DNA from: Pseudomonadota bacterium
GTDB taxonomy: Bacteria; Pseudomonadota; Gammaproteobacteria; Steroidobacterales; Steroidobacteraceae
Length of the DNA: 35,514 bases
Direction: 5' to 3'
Assembly: GCA_025356815.1 (NCBI GenBank)
Contig: JANXQL010000030.1
Coordinates: 1 to 35,514 of the forward strand
The position numbers and the translations under genes are program-made. How positions within the stretch are numbered: the first letter of the stretch is position 1; each line of letters begins with the position of its first letter. Below, piece after piece: positions 8,360 through 15,995 of this stretch. Below the pieces are notes generated by a model. It saw nothing but the letters and a program-made list of their open reading frames with translations. It was not told the DNA's origin and searched no databases.

Positions 8360-9148
8360 TCATACCCGCAGCAACAGGCCCTCGGTGAGCCAGCCCTTGA
8401 GCCAGGCCGCGGCCTGCAGCGGCGCCTGTTCGCCGTGGCTGTCGGCCAGTTCGCCGCACAACGTCGCGAACGGCGTGCCCGCGAGCAGCCGGTCGAGCGC
8501 CGCGGCCTCGCCGGTGGGCAACGAGCGGAACTCGCTCTCCCAGCGCGGTCGCCAGATCAGCCAAGGGATGGGTTCGATCACGCTGGCCGCAGGCTCCAGC
8601 GCTGGTCCTGCGACGGGGTCGATCTCCAGTCCCCGCCGGATCTCGCGCCACGCCGCGACCGCATTGGTGATCGTGTCGAACCGCTGCAGGCTCGGCACGG
8701 GGGCGAAGCACAGCGTCGGCCACTCGTGCGGGGCGATCGCCGCAAGATCTTCCACGCGGGTCGCCGCGATGTCGGCGGCGTCGAAGGCGGCGGCGAGCAG
8801 CCACTCGAAGCGGGCCAGTTCGCCCCGCAGCCGCTGTTCGGCCGTGGCGTGGTCGCCACGCACGAAGTCGGCAAGCTCCGCGCCGTAGTCCCTGATCGAG
8901 CGATGGTTCGAGGGGTGCCCGCGGATGAACGCCGCGGCAAGTTCCGTGAATGCTGCCCGACCGCAGCGCACGACCAGCGCCGGATACTGCGTCGCCAGCG
9001 CGTCGGTCAGTCGCAGCCGGTAGGCCTCGACGTAGATCGACCAGCGCTCGCCTGCGGGCGACGCGATGGCCTGCGCAAGCTCGGTCGGGATGTCGCCGCC
9101 GCTGAGCAGGTGGTGCTGCGCGAGAGACTGTAGCCGTGCGAGATTCAT
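8360..9148 (-). CDS. bufC: HvfC/BufC-family peptide-modification partner (DUF2063)
   Basis: A 262-residue protein of the DUF2063 / HvfC-BufC family, which in related systems holds the precursor peptide for the MNIO maturase. The N-terminal domain is recognisable from ERWSIYVEAYRLRLTDAL, the QYPALVVRCG segment and the FIRGHPSNHRSIRDYGAEL segment. The C-terminal half, with FAPVPSLQRFDT and LIWRPRWES, is the usual second domain. No signal peptide is present, consistent with cytoplasmic peptide modification. The start ATG overlaps the bufB stop as ATGA (9145-9148), so BufB and BufC should be made in balanced amounts. The name rests on family recognition plus the adjacent maturase and precursor. 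Confidence 0.87.
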   Translation of the reverse strand: MNLARLQSLAQHHLLSGGDIPTELAQAIASPAGERWSIYVEAYRLRLTDALATQYPALVVRCGRAAFTELAAAFIRGHPSNHRSIRDYGAELADFVRGDHATAEQRLRGELARFEWLLAAAFDAADIAATRVEDLAAIAPHEWPTLCFAPVPSLQRFDTITNAVAAWREIRRGLEIDPVAGPALEPAASVIEPIPWLIWRPRWESEFRSLPTGEAAALDRLLAGTPFATLCGELADSHGEQAPLQAAAWLKGWLTEGLLLRV

Positions 9149-9990
9149 CCGGCCGCCCGCTGCAGCGTCGTGTGCGCGACGCGACGCGCCTGTTCGAGCT
9201 CGATCACGAGTTCCGCAAGCGGCGGAATGCGGTCGTCACGCTCGAGCAGCGTACTGACGGGGCCGAGTCGCTCGAGTGCGTGGGCGTACAGGTCCCAGAC
9301 GGCGTCGCAGACAGGCGCGTCGTGGGTGTCGATCACGTGGCTGCCAAGGTCCAGGTGACCCGCCAGGTGGAACTGGCGCACCGCGTGCGCCGGTAAGGCG
9401 TCGATGAAGGCGCGGGGGTCGAAGCCGTGATTGCGACTGCTGACGTAGACGTTATTGATATCGAGCAGCAGCTCGCAGCCGGTGCGACGTACCAGTTCGC
9501 CCAGGAACTCCCACTCGGTCATCGCCGAGGCGGCGTAACGGATATAGCTGGAGACGTTCTCGAGCACCAGCGTCCGGCCGAGCGCTTCCTGCACCGCCTC
9601 GATGCGCGGCGCCACGTGCGCGAGCGCCTCCTCGGTGTAGGGCAGGGGCATCAGGTCGTGCAGGTTGTGAGCACCGGTGCCGGTCCAGCACAGATGATCG
9701 GAGATCCAGGCCGGCTCGCAGCGTGCCGCGAGGGCCTTCACCGCGGCCAGGTAGTCACGGTCGAGCGGCGCGGTGCTGCCAATCGACAGCGACACGCCGT
9801 GCATGGCGACTGGATAGCGGGCGCGGATCGCGTCGAGGAAGTGCAGCGGGCGACCGCCGCCGACCAGGTAGTTTTCGGTGATGACCTCGAACCAGTCGAC
9901 CGCCGGTCGGCCGTCGAGGATCTCGGTGTAGTGCGTCGGCCGCAGGCCGAGTCCGAAGCCGAGCGAGGGGTGGGGCGCAGCGACGGGCAT
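9145..9990 (-). CDS. bufB: MNIO-family bufferin maturase (DUF692)
   Basis: A 281-residue multinuclear non-haem iron oxidase of the DUF692 family, a TIM barrel that oxidises cysteines of bufferin precursors into copper-binding heterocycles. Conserved blocks are GLGLRPTHY, DWFEVITENY, MHGVSLSIGS, ISDHLCWTG, LVLENVSSYI, ELLLDINNVYVS and QFHLAGH, which supply the usual His, Asp and Glu metal ligands. It is 48 nt downstream of the precursor gene, a gap filled by an 11-bp hairpin, and overlaps bufC by 4 nt. ATG 9990 is preceded by AGGA about 8 nt away. Family and role are well supported; the chemical product on this particular precursor is inferred. Confidence 0.92.
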   Translation of the reverse strand: MPVAAPHPSLGFGLGLRPTHYTEILDGRPAVDWFEVITENYLVGGGRPLHFLDAIRARYPVAMHGVSLSIGSTAPLDRDYLAAVKALAARCEPAWISDHLCWTGTGAHNLHDLMPLPYTEEALAHVAPRIEAVQEALGRTLVLENVSSYIRYAASAMTEWEFLGELVRRTGCELLLDINNVYVSSRNHGFDPRAFIDALPAHAVRQFHLAGHLDLGSHVIDTHDAPVCDAVWDLYAHALERLGPVSTLLERDDRIPPLAELVIELEQARRVAHTTLQRAAG

Positions 9991-10006
9991 CGAGGGGTCC
10001 TGGGGA

Positions 10007-10032
10007 GGGGACGCGGCGCTTGCCGCGTCCCC
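10007..10032 (-). promoter_or_regulatory. Hairpin between bufA and bufB
   Basis: A perfect 11-bp inverted repeat (arms 10007-10017 and 10022-10032, four-base loop) lies seven bases after the bufA stop and ends about 16 bases before bufB. It lacks a following T-run on the minus strand, so it is not a standard intrinsic terminator. It could protect the bufA 3' end or partly block read-through, giving more precursor than maturase. Role is inferred. Confidence 0.6.
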
Positions 10033-10038
10033 GACTCG

Positions 10039-10287
10039 TCACTTGGTGAGCTTGGCCTTCGCCGCGTCGCAGGCGGGCTTGGACAGCAGCAGGAAGCCCT
10101 CGCCCTTGCACTTGTTCTGGCCCTGGCAGGAGTTGTGCGCGGTCGCACAGGCCGACGTGCCCTTGCAGGAGTTCACGCCTTCGCACTTGATCTTCGCTTC
10201 CTCGGCCTGCGCGACGGGCGCAGCGACGGTGGCAAACAGCAGGGCGGCGGCGGTGGCAACGGCGGCGCCGGTCATCGTGGTCTTCAT
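10039..10287 (-). CDS. bufA: BufA2-type bufferin precursor peptide (copper-binding RiPP)
   Basis: An 82-residue exported peptide. Residues 1-28 are a Sec signal peptide (MKTTMTG, an Ala-rich hydrophobic stretch, then APVAQA). The mature part carries six cysteines in the arrangement KCEGVNSCKG, SACATAHNSC, QGQNKCKGEG and KPAC. The repeated G-x-N-x-C-K-G motif is typical of BufA2-family bufferin metallophores. In that family the MNIO enzyme oxidises specific cysteines and the exported product binds copper and protects cells from copper stress. ATG 10287 has GAGG about 9 nt upstream. It is followed by its maturase and partner genes and preceded by a DoxX gene. Which cysteines are modified cannot be read from sequence. 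Confidence 0.9.
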   Translation of the reverse strand: MKTTMTGAAVATAAALLFATVAAPVAQAEEAKIKCEGVNSCKGTSACATAHNSCQGQNKCKGEGFLLLSKPACDAAKAKLTK

Positions 10288-10339
10288 ATCGCGATACCTC
10301 GGGGTGGGGATGGAGTGTCGAACGGGACCGGTCGGAAGA

Positions 10340-10377
10340 CCCGCCTGTCTGGGCGGGCCGGCGGCATCCGCCGCCGG
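10340..10377 (-). promoter_or_regulatory. Tandem hairpins in the doxX-bufA intergenic region
   Basis: The 130-nt gap between doxX and bufA holds two adjacent GC-rich inverted repeats. CCCGCC 10340-10345 pairs with GGCGGG 10352-10357, and the 8-bp arms 10358-10365 and 10370-10377 flank a four-base loop. Neither is followed by a T-run. They may mark a processing site or attenuator separating doxX from the bufA-bufB-bufC part of the message. No second ECF-type promoter was found in the gap. Confidence 0.45.
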
Positions 10378-10417
10378 TCCCTCGGCCGGCGGATCGCCCG
10401 CAGTGGGGGTTCAGCCG

Positions 10418-10912
10418 TCAGGAACGCATGAGGTCGGAGGCGGAGGTTGCACCGCCGCCGGTCCGCTGTGCAAGCCCGTCCACGGACAGTCGGCCGGGAC
10501 CGTGCACGACCAGCGCGGCCAACAGGACGGCCCACAGCACGTGCTGGGCGAGCGCCGCCTCGAAGCCGTCGGCGAGCAGGACGTGCCGGTAGGAGATGAC
10601 CGCCATCGCGTTCAAAAGGAACAGGCCCAGCGCCCCGGCGCGACCGAACAGTCCGAGCGCGACCAGGCCGCCAAACAGCAGTTCGCCACCCGCGCCTGCG
10701 TAGGCGGCGAGCGTGGGGGACAGCAGCGGCACGCGGTACTCGCTCTGGAACAGCGCGACGGTCTGTTCCCAGTCGCTGGCTTTCAGCCAGCCGGAGTGCA
10801 GGAAGACCCAGGCGACGTACAGCCGCGCCGCGAGCGCCGCGGGCGACACCAGCCAGGCGGCGGCTCGCGCCAGCGGCGCCTCGGTGGTGGCGATGATCCG
10901 GGAAAGGGACAT
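10418..10912 (-). CDS. DoxX-family membrane protein of the bufferin operon
   Basis: A 164-residue membrane protein with about four hydrophobic segments. An N-terminal LYVAWVFLHSGWLKASDW block is the DoxX signature; further segments cover GGELLFGGLVALGLFGRAG, LGLFLLNAMAVISY and VLWAVLLAALVVHG. DoxX proteins regularly accompany bufferin and related MNIO operons (HvfX/BufD position) and are thought to support redox or maturation steps at the inner membrane. Here it is the first gene of the operon, directly behind the ECF-type promoter. ATG 10912 has GGAG 7 nt upstream. The membrane topology and family are clear; its biochemical function is not established. Confidence 0.85.
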   Translation of the reverse strand: MSLSRIIATTEAPLARAAAWLVSPAALAARLYVAWVFLHSGWLKASDWEQTVALFQSEYRVPLLSPTLAAYAGAGGELLFGGLVALGLFGRAGALGLFLLNAMAVISYRHVLLADGFEAALAQHVLWAVLLAALVVHGPGRLSVDGLAQRTGGGATSASDLMRS

Positions 10913-10951
10913 GCGGCGGCTCCGTCTGCTTGACCCAAGGGGGTGTCGAAG

Positions 10952-10983
10952 GGATAGACCGGGGTGCGCGGGCGGTTGTTACA
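10952..10983 (-). promoter_or_regulatory. ECF-type promoter for the bufferin operon
   Basis: Read on the minus strand from 10983 to 10952: TGTAACAACC, 11 bases, CCGGTCTATCC. The TGTAAC -35 and GTCTA -10 elements have the look of ECF sigma targets. The last 11 bases and the overall spacing are identical to the site in front of the divergent sigma gene at 11079-11110. A transcript would start near 10949 and leave a leader of roughly 37 nt before doxX. Confidence 0.7.
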
Positions 10984-11078
10984 GGGGGACGCGAAATAAA
11001 TTCGTCCGGCCATGTTGCATTGCGGCGGCGCGCCCCGCACACGCCGCCCTGCTAGGATCCGGCCGGCAATCGATCGCA

Positions 11079-11110
11079 TGAAATATCCAGCGCCAGGGAC
11101 CGGTCTATCC
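11079..11110 (+). promoter_or_regulatory. ECF-type promoter at the sigma-factor gene
   Basis: TGAAATATCC at 11079-11088, an 11-base spacer, and CCGGTCTATCC at 11100-11110 reproduce the bufferin promoter on the opposite strand with the same geometry. The -10 GTCTA is 11103-11107, so the expected start point falls at about 11113, which is the A of the annotated ATG. This implies autoregulation and a leaderless or near-leaderless mRNA. Confidence 0.65.
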
Positions 11111-11112
11111 AT

Positions 11113-11631
11113 ATGAGTACTGCGCAGGCCGTGGGCGACGCCCGGGCGCGTTTCGACGCGCTCTGTGGTTCGCTGCGGCCGGACCTGTACCGCTACGCCT
11201 TCTGGCTGGCGCGCGATCGCGCGGTGGCCGAGGACGTGGTGCAGGACACGCTGCTGCGTGCCTGGCGCGCGTTCGACAGCCTCGCCGAGGCAACCTCGGC
11301 GCGAGCCTGGCTGTGCAGGATCGCGCGCCGGGAATTCGCGCGGCGATTCGAGCGCAAGCAGCTGGAGCTCGTCGATGTGGCGGACCTCGCCGACCTCGAG
11401 GACCCCGCGCTTGCGGTGGACGACGGACAGGAGATCATGGACATACGCGCGGCCATCTGGGCGCTGGACCAGGACTACCGGGAACCCCTGGTGCTGCAGG
11501 TGCTGATGGGATTCTCGACCGAGGAGATCGCACTGCAGCTCGGGCTGACCGGCGGCGCGGTGCTCACGCGCCTGTTCCGCGCGCGGCAGAAGCTGCGCAT
11601 TGCGCTTGGCGTCGGAGGCGAGGAGTCATGA
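11113..11631 (+). CDS. ECF RNA polymerase sigma factor
   Basis: A 172-residue ECF-type sigma-70 factor. Region 2 is visible as LYRYAFWLARDRAVAEDVVQ and DTLLRAWRAFDSL (about residues 26-57). Region 4 is YREPLVLQVLMGFSTEEIA, then LQLGLTGGAVLTRLFRARQ (about 124-162), including the recognition helix. It overlaps its anti-sigma gene as ATGA (11628-11631). It lies divergently next to a bufferin operon whose promoter matches its own, so it very likely controls both. The ATG at 11113 sits almost on the predicted transcription start. AGGGA at 11095-11099 would be a distant Shine-Dalgarno only if transcription began further upstream. No better downstream start is visible. Confidence 0.92.
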   Translation: MSTAQAVGDARARFDALCGSLRPDLYRYAFWLARDRAVAEDVVQDTLLRAWRAFDSLAEATSARAWLCRIARREFARRFERKQLELVDVADLADLEDPALAVDDGQEIMDIRAAIWALDQDYREPLVLQVLMGFSTEEIALQLGLTGGAVLTRLFRARQKLRIALGVGGEES

Positions 11632-12308
11632 ACTGCCTGGACGTGCGTCGAGTCCTGGGCGGCGATCCCACGGCACGACCGGTGGCGCTGGTGGCGCACC
11701 TGGCCGAGTGTCCCACGTGCGCCCGTCATGCCAAGCAGCTGGCGCGGCTGGACAGCCTGATCCATCGCGCGCTCAGCGTGCCCGTGCGTGCGGCGGCCGC
11801 GGCGAGTGTCGAGCAGACCGCCCGTCCCCGCTGGCTTGCACTCGCCGCCGGGCTTGGCGCCGCCGCGGTGCTCGCGGTGCTCAGCTGGACGCTCTATCCG
11901 CAGCCGGCGCTCGCGACGGCGCTCGTCGGCCACATGGGGCACGAGCCGGCGTCCTGGGTGCGCACGCCCGTGCCAGCCTCGCCAGCCGCCGTTGGTTACG
12001 TGCTGGGCCGCGCGGGGGTCGCACTCGCGCCCGAGGCGGCGCAGGTCAGCTACGCGCACAGCTGTCTGTTCCGTGGCTGGTACGTACCCCACCTGGTCGT
12101 GCAGACGCCGGGTGGGCCGATGACGGTCATGGTGCTGACCCATGAAAAAGTGCCCCGCGCGATGCGCATCGACGAAGGCGGCTATCGCGGCGTCATTGTG
12201 CCCGCGGCCCGCGGCGCGTTCGCGGTGCTCGCCCCGGCGGGCACCGACCCGGCCGCGATCGACGCGGTGGTCGCGCGCCTCGCGAGCGTGGTGCGCTACA
12301 CCGGCTGA
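11628..12308 (+). CDS. DUF3379-family zinc-finger anti-sigma factor, membrane-anchored
   Basis: A 226-residue partner of the preceding ECF sigma factor. The cytoplasmic N-terminus has the anti-sigma zinc motif HxxxCxxC as HLAECPTC (about residues 24-31). One membrane helix follows (WLALAAGLGAAAVLAVLSW, about 66-84). The remaining ~140 residues should be periplasmic and contain HMGH, HSC within YAHSCLFRGWYVPHLVV, and GPMTVMVLTHEKV, as in DUF3379 proteins. ATG 11628 is preceded by a GGAGGCGAGGAG purine run. By analogy with other ECF/anti-sigma pairs, it sequesters the sigma factor until a periplasmic signal arrives; copper is the natural candidate given the bufferin neighbour. The signal is inferred. 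Confidence 0.87.
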   Translation: MNCLDVRRVLGGDPTARPVALVAHLAECPTCARHAKQLARLDSLIHRALSVPVRAAAAASVEQTARPRWLALAAGLGAAAVLAVLSWTLYPQPALATALVGHMGHEPASWVRTPVPASPAAVGYVLGRAGVALAPEAAQVSYAHSCLFRGWYVPHLVVQTPGGPMTVMVLTHEKVPRAMRIDEGGYRGVIVPAARGAFAVLAPAGTDPAAIDAVVARLASVVRYTG

Positions 12309-12321
12309 TGTCAGGCCGCGT

Positions 12322-13377
12322 TCACCCGACCAGCAGCACCGACTTGCCGACCGTCTGGCCGGCCTTGAGCTCGTCGAGCGCGCGACGCGCGTCCTTGAAC
12401 GCATAGCGGTTGCCGATGTGCGGCGGTGGCAGGTCCAGCGCCGCGAGCGCCGCGTACGCCTCAGGCACGCGTTCGACCGCCTCCCACAGCCAGATCAGGT
12501 TGAAGCCCATGAACGCGCGGTTGGCGGAGATCATCGCCAGCGGGTCCAGGCGCGGCCGTCGCAGCCACTGCCACGCGAGCCTGAGCCAGCCACGGCTCGC
12601 GCCGCTGGGCATGAAATCGGCGGCGCCGTACAGCACGTAGCGACCCTCGGGGGCGAGCCGCTCGAACGCGGGCCGGAACGTGTCGCCGAGCACCGCATCG
12701 AAGACGAGGTCGAAGCCGGGCGCGCCGTAGGCGGCAAGCGCGGCGTCGAGGCGGCGGGCATAGCCGTCGCCGCCGCGTACGACCAGCGCCGCGTCCGGCA
12801 GCGCGGTGCGCTCGCGCAGGAAGCGCACCTTCGCGGCGCTGCCGACAACCGCCACCGCGCGCGCACCGACGCGCTCGAGCATCGCCAGTGCCTGCAGTCC
12901 GACCCCGCCGGCCGCCGACTGCACCAGCACGACGCTGCCGGCGCGGGCGGCGCCCAGGCGCAGCAGGCCGTACCAGGCCGTGAGCGCCTGCACGGGATAG
13001 GCCGCGGCGGCCTCGAACGACCATTCGGCGGGAATCGGAGCGAGGTAGCGGGAATCGACGTTGAGCACGGTCGCGTAGCCGCCGAAGCGGGTCAGCGCGA
13101 GCACCCGCTCGCCGGGCTCGTACGGCGGATGCCCCGGCAGCGGCGGGCCGACGCAGCTGACAACGCCCGCGGCCTCAAGGCCCGGCACGAAGCCGCCGGC
13201 CGGGGTGGCCGAGTACAGGCCGAGGCAGGCGAAGATGTCGGCGAAGTTCAGGCCCACCGCGCGCACGGCGACCTGTACCTCGCCTGGTCCCGGCGGTGGT
13301 AGCCTCTCGTCGGTGAGTTGCAGCCGGTCCAGCGAGCCGGCCCGCGCGATGCGCCAGACGGTGCGTGCAGTGTTCAT
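12322..13377 (-). CDS. Zinc-independent MDR oxidoreductase (quinone oxidoreductase / VAT1-like)
   Basis: A 351-residue medium-chain dehydrogenase/reductase. The N-terminal GroES-like domain shows VAVRAVGLNFADIFACLGLY and FVPGLEAAGVV. The NADPH-binding domain shows VLVQSAAGGVGLQALAM (about residues 149-165), and the C-terminus has ALDELKAGQTVGKSVLLVG, all typical of quinone oxidoreductase and VAT-1 homologues. The catalytic and structural zinc-ligand cysteines of alcohol dehydrogenases are absent. The likely activity is NADPH-dependent reduction of quinones or activated alkenes; the true substrate is unknown. It converges on the anti-sigma gene with a 13-nt gap and is divergent from mprF with only 17 nt between start codons, so its promoter must lie within or across the mprF 5' region. 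Confidence 0.87.
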   Translation of the reverse strand: MNTARTVWRIARAGSLDRLQLTDERLPPPGPGEVQVAVRAVGLNFADIFACLGLYSATPAGGFVPGLEAAGVVSCVGPPLPGHPPYEPGERVLALTRFGGYATVLNVDSRYLAPIPAEWSFEAAAAYPVQALTAWYGLLRLGAARAGSVVLVQSAAGGVGLQALAMLERVGARAVAVVGSAAKVRFLRERTALPDAALVVRGGDGYARRLDAALAAYGAPGFDLVFDAVLGDTFRPAFERLAPEGRYVLYGAADFMPSGASRGWLRLAWQWLRRPRLDPLAMISANRAFMGFNLIWLWEAVERVPEAYAALAALDLPPPHIGNRYAFKDARRALDELKAGQTVGKSVLLVG

Positions 13378-13394
13378 GGGTGGATAGTAACCGT

Positions 13395-15995
13395 ATGACC
13401 GAGCCGACGGCGTTGCCGGAAGAGTCAGCCTCCGCCACGCCGGGATGGCGGCGGTGGGTCGCGCCGCTATTGTCGGTCGCGATGTTCGTCGCCGTCGCGG
13501 CCGTGCTGCACCATGTGCTCGGCGACTACCACGTGCGCGACGTCAAGGCGGCGTTGCGCGGCATCCCGCGCGCGACACTCGCGCTCGCAGCCCTGCTTAC
13601 CGCCGGCAGCTACCTGATGCTGACGCTGTACGACTGGCTGGGCGTGCGCTACGTGCAAAAGCCCGTCAGCTACGCGCGCACGGCACTGACCTCGTTCATC
13701 GCCTATGCGTTCGGGCACAACCTGAGTCTTGCGGCGTTCACCGGGGCCGCGGTCCGCTACCGGCTGTATTCGTCCGTCGGTCTCACCGCGCTCGATGTGG
13801 CGACCATCGTGTCGATGTGCGCGCTGACCACGGCGCTTGGCGTGAGCGTGCTGGCTGGCGGCGCGCTGCTGCTCGCGCCCCCCGGCGACACGGTCCTGCA
13901 CCTCGGTCACGGCTGGTCGAAGCTGCTTGGCCTGCTGCTCTTGGGCTGGGTCCTTGCGTACGTGCTCTGGGCAAGTCGTGCGCGCGCGTCATTGACGCTC
14001 GGGGCGTGGGCGCTGCGCCCGCCGGGCGCCGCGATCGCCGTCCCGCAAGTGGTGGTCGCGGTCGTCGACCTTGCGCTGTCCGCAGGCGTGCTCTACCAGT
14101 TGCTCGGGACGGCTGCCGGCGTCGACTTCCCGACCTTTGCCGGCCTGTACTCGGTCGCCATCGTCGGCGGCATCGTCAGCCAGATACCGGGGGGGCTCGG
14201 GGTATTCGAGGCCATCCTCGCGCTCGCGCTGCCCGACGTGCCGGCCCCCGTGCTGCTCGGGGCGCTGGTCGCCTACCGCGGCATCTACTATCTGTCGCCA
14301 CTCGCGCTCGCGGCGCTTGCGCTTGCGGTACACGAGACTTGGCGGCAGCGGGCGCGGCTGGTGCGCGCCGGCGGCTTCGCCGACGCGGTGATCGGTCCGG
14401 TACTTGCGCCGGTGGCGCCGCAGCTCGTCGGCATCCTCGTGTTCGTCGCCGGCGGCGTGCTGCTCGTCTCCGGCGCGACGCCGGGGCTCGATGCCCGGCT
14501 CGGCCGCCTCACCGAGGTCGTGCCGCTGCCGCTGCTGGAGCTGTCGCACCTTGCCGGCAGCGTGATCGGCGTGGGGCTCCTGGTGCTCGCGCGCGCGCTG
14601 TTCCGCCGGCTCGCCGCGGCCTATCACCTGACGTTCTGGCTGCTGACGGGCGGCATTGTCGCCTCGCTGCTGAAGGGGCTGGACGTCGAAGAGGCGCTGT
14701 ATCTCGGGCTCGTGCTGCTCGTACTGTGGCTGGCGCGGCGGGCGTTCCATCGGCCATCGTCGATCATGAGCCAGCGGTTCACGCCCGGCTGGGTCGCGAG
14801 CGTGCTGATCATCGTCGCGCTGTCGCTGTGGATCAGCTGGGCCGGCGCGCGGCACGTGCCGTACAGCCACGACCTGTGGTGGACGTTCGCGCTGCACGGT
14901 GACGCGCCGCGCGTGCTGCGCGCCTCCGTCGCGGTGCTGGTCGTGCTCGGCGGCTTTCTGGCCGCGAAACTGCTGCGCACGGCGAGTGTACCGCCGCACG
15001 ATCCGGCGAAGGTCGATCTTGCCCGCGCCGGTGCGGCGCTGGCGGGCGCACAGGCGAGCCTGTCGAATGCGGTGCTCGCCGGCGACAAGCGCCTGCTGTT
15101 CCACCCCGCCGGTGATGCCTTCGTGATGTATCAGGTCAGCGGCGGCAGCTGGGTGGCGCTGGGCGACCCGGTCGGGCCTGCAGCCCGTGCCGAGGAACTG
15201 GTGTGGGCGTATCGGGAGCAGGTGGATCGCAGTGGCGGACGGACGGTGTTCTACGAGGTCAGCGGCCGATCGCTGCCGCTGTACATCGATCTGGGCCTGT
15301 CGCTGCTCAAGCTGGGTGAGGAGGCGCGGGTGCCGCTGGCCGCGTTCGGCCTCGAGGGACCTGCGCGCGCCGACCTGCGCCAGGCACGGCGGCGCGCGGA
15401 GCGCGACGGCGCCGCGTTCGAGATCGTGCCGCCTGATGGCGTCGAGGCCCTGCTGCCGCGACTGGCCGCGATCTCCGATGCGTGGCTTGACGACAAGGCG
15501 GCGGCCGAGAAGGGGTTCTCGCTCGGCACCTTCGAGCCGGCCTACCTGCGACAGCTGCCGCTGGCGGTGATCCGCTCCGAGGGTGAGGTCGTGGCGTTCG
15601 CAAACCTCTGGCCGACGCAGTGTCGCGAGGAGCTGTCGATCGACCTGATGCGCTTCTCTGCGGATGCTCCGCGTGGCGCGATGGACTTCCTTTTCATCGA
15701 ACTGATGCTGTGGGGCCGCGCCGAGGGCTATCGCTGGTTCAACCTCGGCATGGCGCCGTTGTCGGGACTTGAGAATCGCGCGCTCGCGCCGCTGTGGCAT
15801 CGCATGGGCAGCTTCCTGTACCGCCACGGCGAGGCGTTCTACAACTTCGAGGGACTGCGGCGCTACAAGCAGAAGTTCGATCCGGAGTGGGAGCCGCGCT
15901 ATCTCGCCTCGCCGGGTGGCCTGCAGCTGCCGCGGGTCCTGTTGGATGTGTCCACGTTGATCTCCGGCGGATTGAAGGAGCTCGTCAGCAAATGA
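13395..15995 (+). CDS. mprF: Bifunctional aminoacyl-phosphatidylglycerol synthase/flippase MprF
   Basis: An 866-residue inner-membrane protein. About the first 540 residues are a multi-helix flippase domain (UPF0104/LPG flippase type) with the GHNLSLAAFTGAAVRYRLY, SQIPGGLGVFEAILAL and YRGIYYLSPLALAALAL blocks. The C-terminal DUF2156 synthase domain (about 550-866) shows KRLLFHPAGDAFVMYQ, VALGDPVGP, FANLWPT, the AMDFLFIELMLWG block, FNLGMAPLSGLENR and RYKQKFDPEWEPRYLA. It transfers lysine (or alanine) from tRNA to phosphatidylglycerol and flips the product outward, reducing negative surface charge and sensitivity to cationic peptides. The frame opens at 13365, but ATG 13395 gives the usual N-terminus. 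Its stop overlaps acvB by 4 nt. The amino acid transferred cannot be decided from sequence. Confidence 0.93.
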   Translation: MTEPTALPEESASATPGWRRWVAPLLSVAMFVAVAAVLHHVLGDYHVRDVKAALRGIPRATLALAALLTAGSYLMLTLYDWLGVRYVQKPVSYARTALTSFIAYAFGHNLSLAAFTGAAVRYRLYSSVGLTALDVATIVSMCALTTALGVSVLAGGALLLAPPGDTVLHLGHGWSKLLGLLLLGWVLAYVLWASRARASLTLGAWALRPPGAAIAVPQVVVAVVDLALSAGVLYQLLGTAAGVDFPTFAGLYSVAIVGGIVSQIPGGLGVFEAILALALPDVPAPVLLGALVAYRGIYYLSPLALAALALAVHETWRQRARLVRAGGFADAVIGPVLAPVAPQLVGILVFVAGGVLLVSGATPGLDARLGRLTEVVPLPLLELSHLAGSVIGVGLLVLARALFRRLAAAYHLTFWLLTGGIVASLLKGLDVEEALYLGLVLLVLWLARRAFHRPSSIMSQRFTPGWVASVLIIVALSLWISWAGARHVPYSHDLWWTFALHGDAPRVLRASVAVLVVLGGFLAAKLLRTASVPPHDPAKVDLARAGAALAGAQASLSNAVLAGDKRLLFHPAGDAFVMYQVSGGSWVALGDPVGPAARAEELVWAYREQVDRSGGRTVFYEVSGRSLPLYIDLGLSLLKLGEEARVPLAAFGLEGPARADLRQARRRAERDGAAFEIVPPDGVEALLPRLAAISDAWLDDKAAAEKGFSLGTFEPAYLRQLPLAVIRSEGEVVAFANLWPTQCREELSIDLMRFSADAPRGAMDFLFIELMLWGRAEGYRWFNLGMAPLSGLENRALAPLWHRMGSFLYRHGEAFYNFEGLRRYKQKFDPEWEPRYLASPGGLQLPRVLLDVSTLISGGLKELVSK

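Noticed and set aside
10288-10417. A second ECF promoter directly in front of bufA
   Set aside because: Neither the TGTAAC/TGAAAT nor the GTCTATCC element occurs in this gap on the minus strand.
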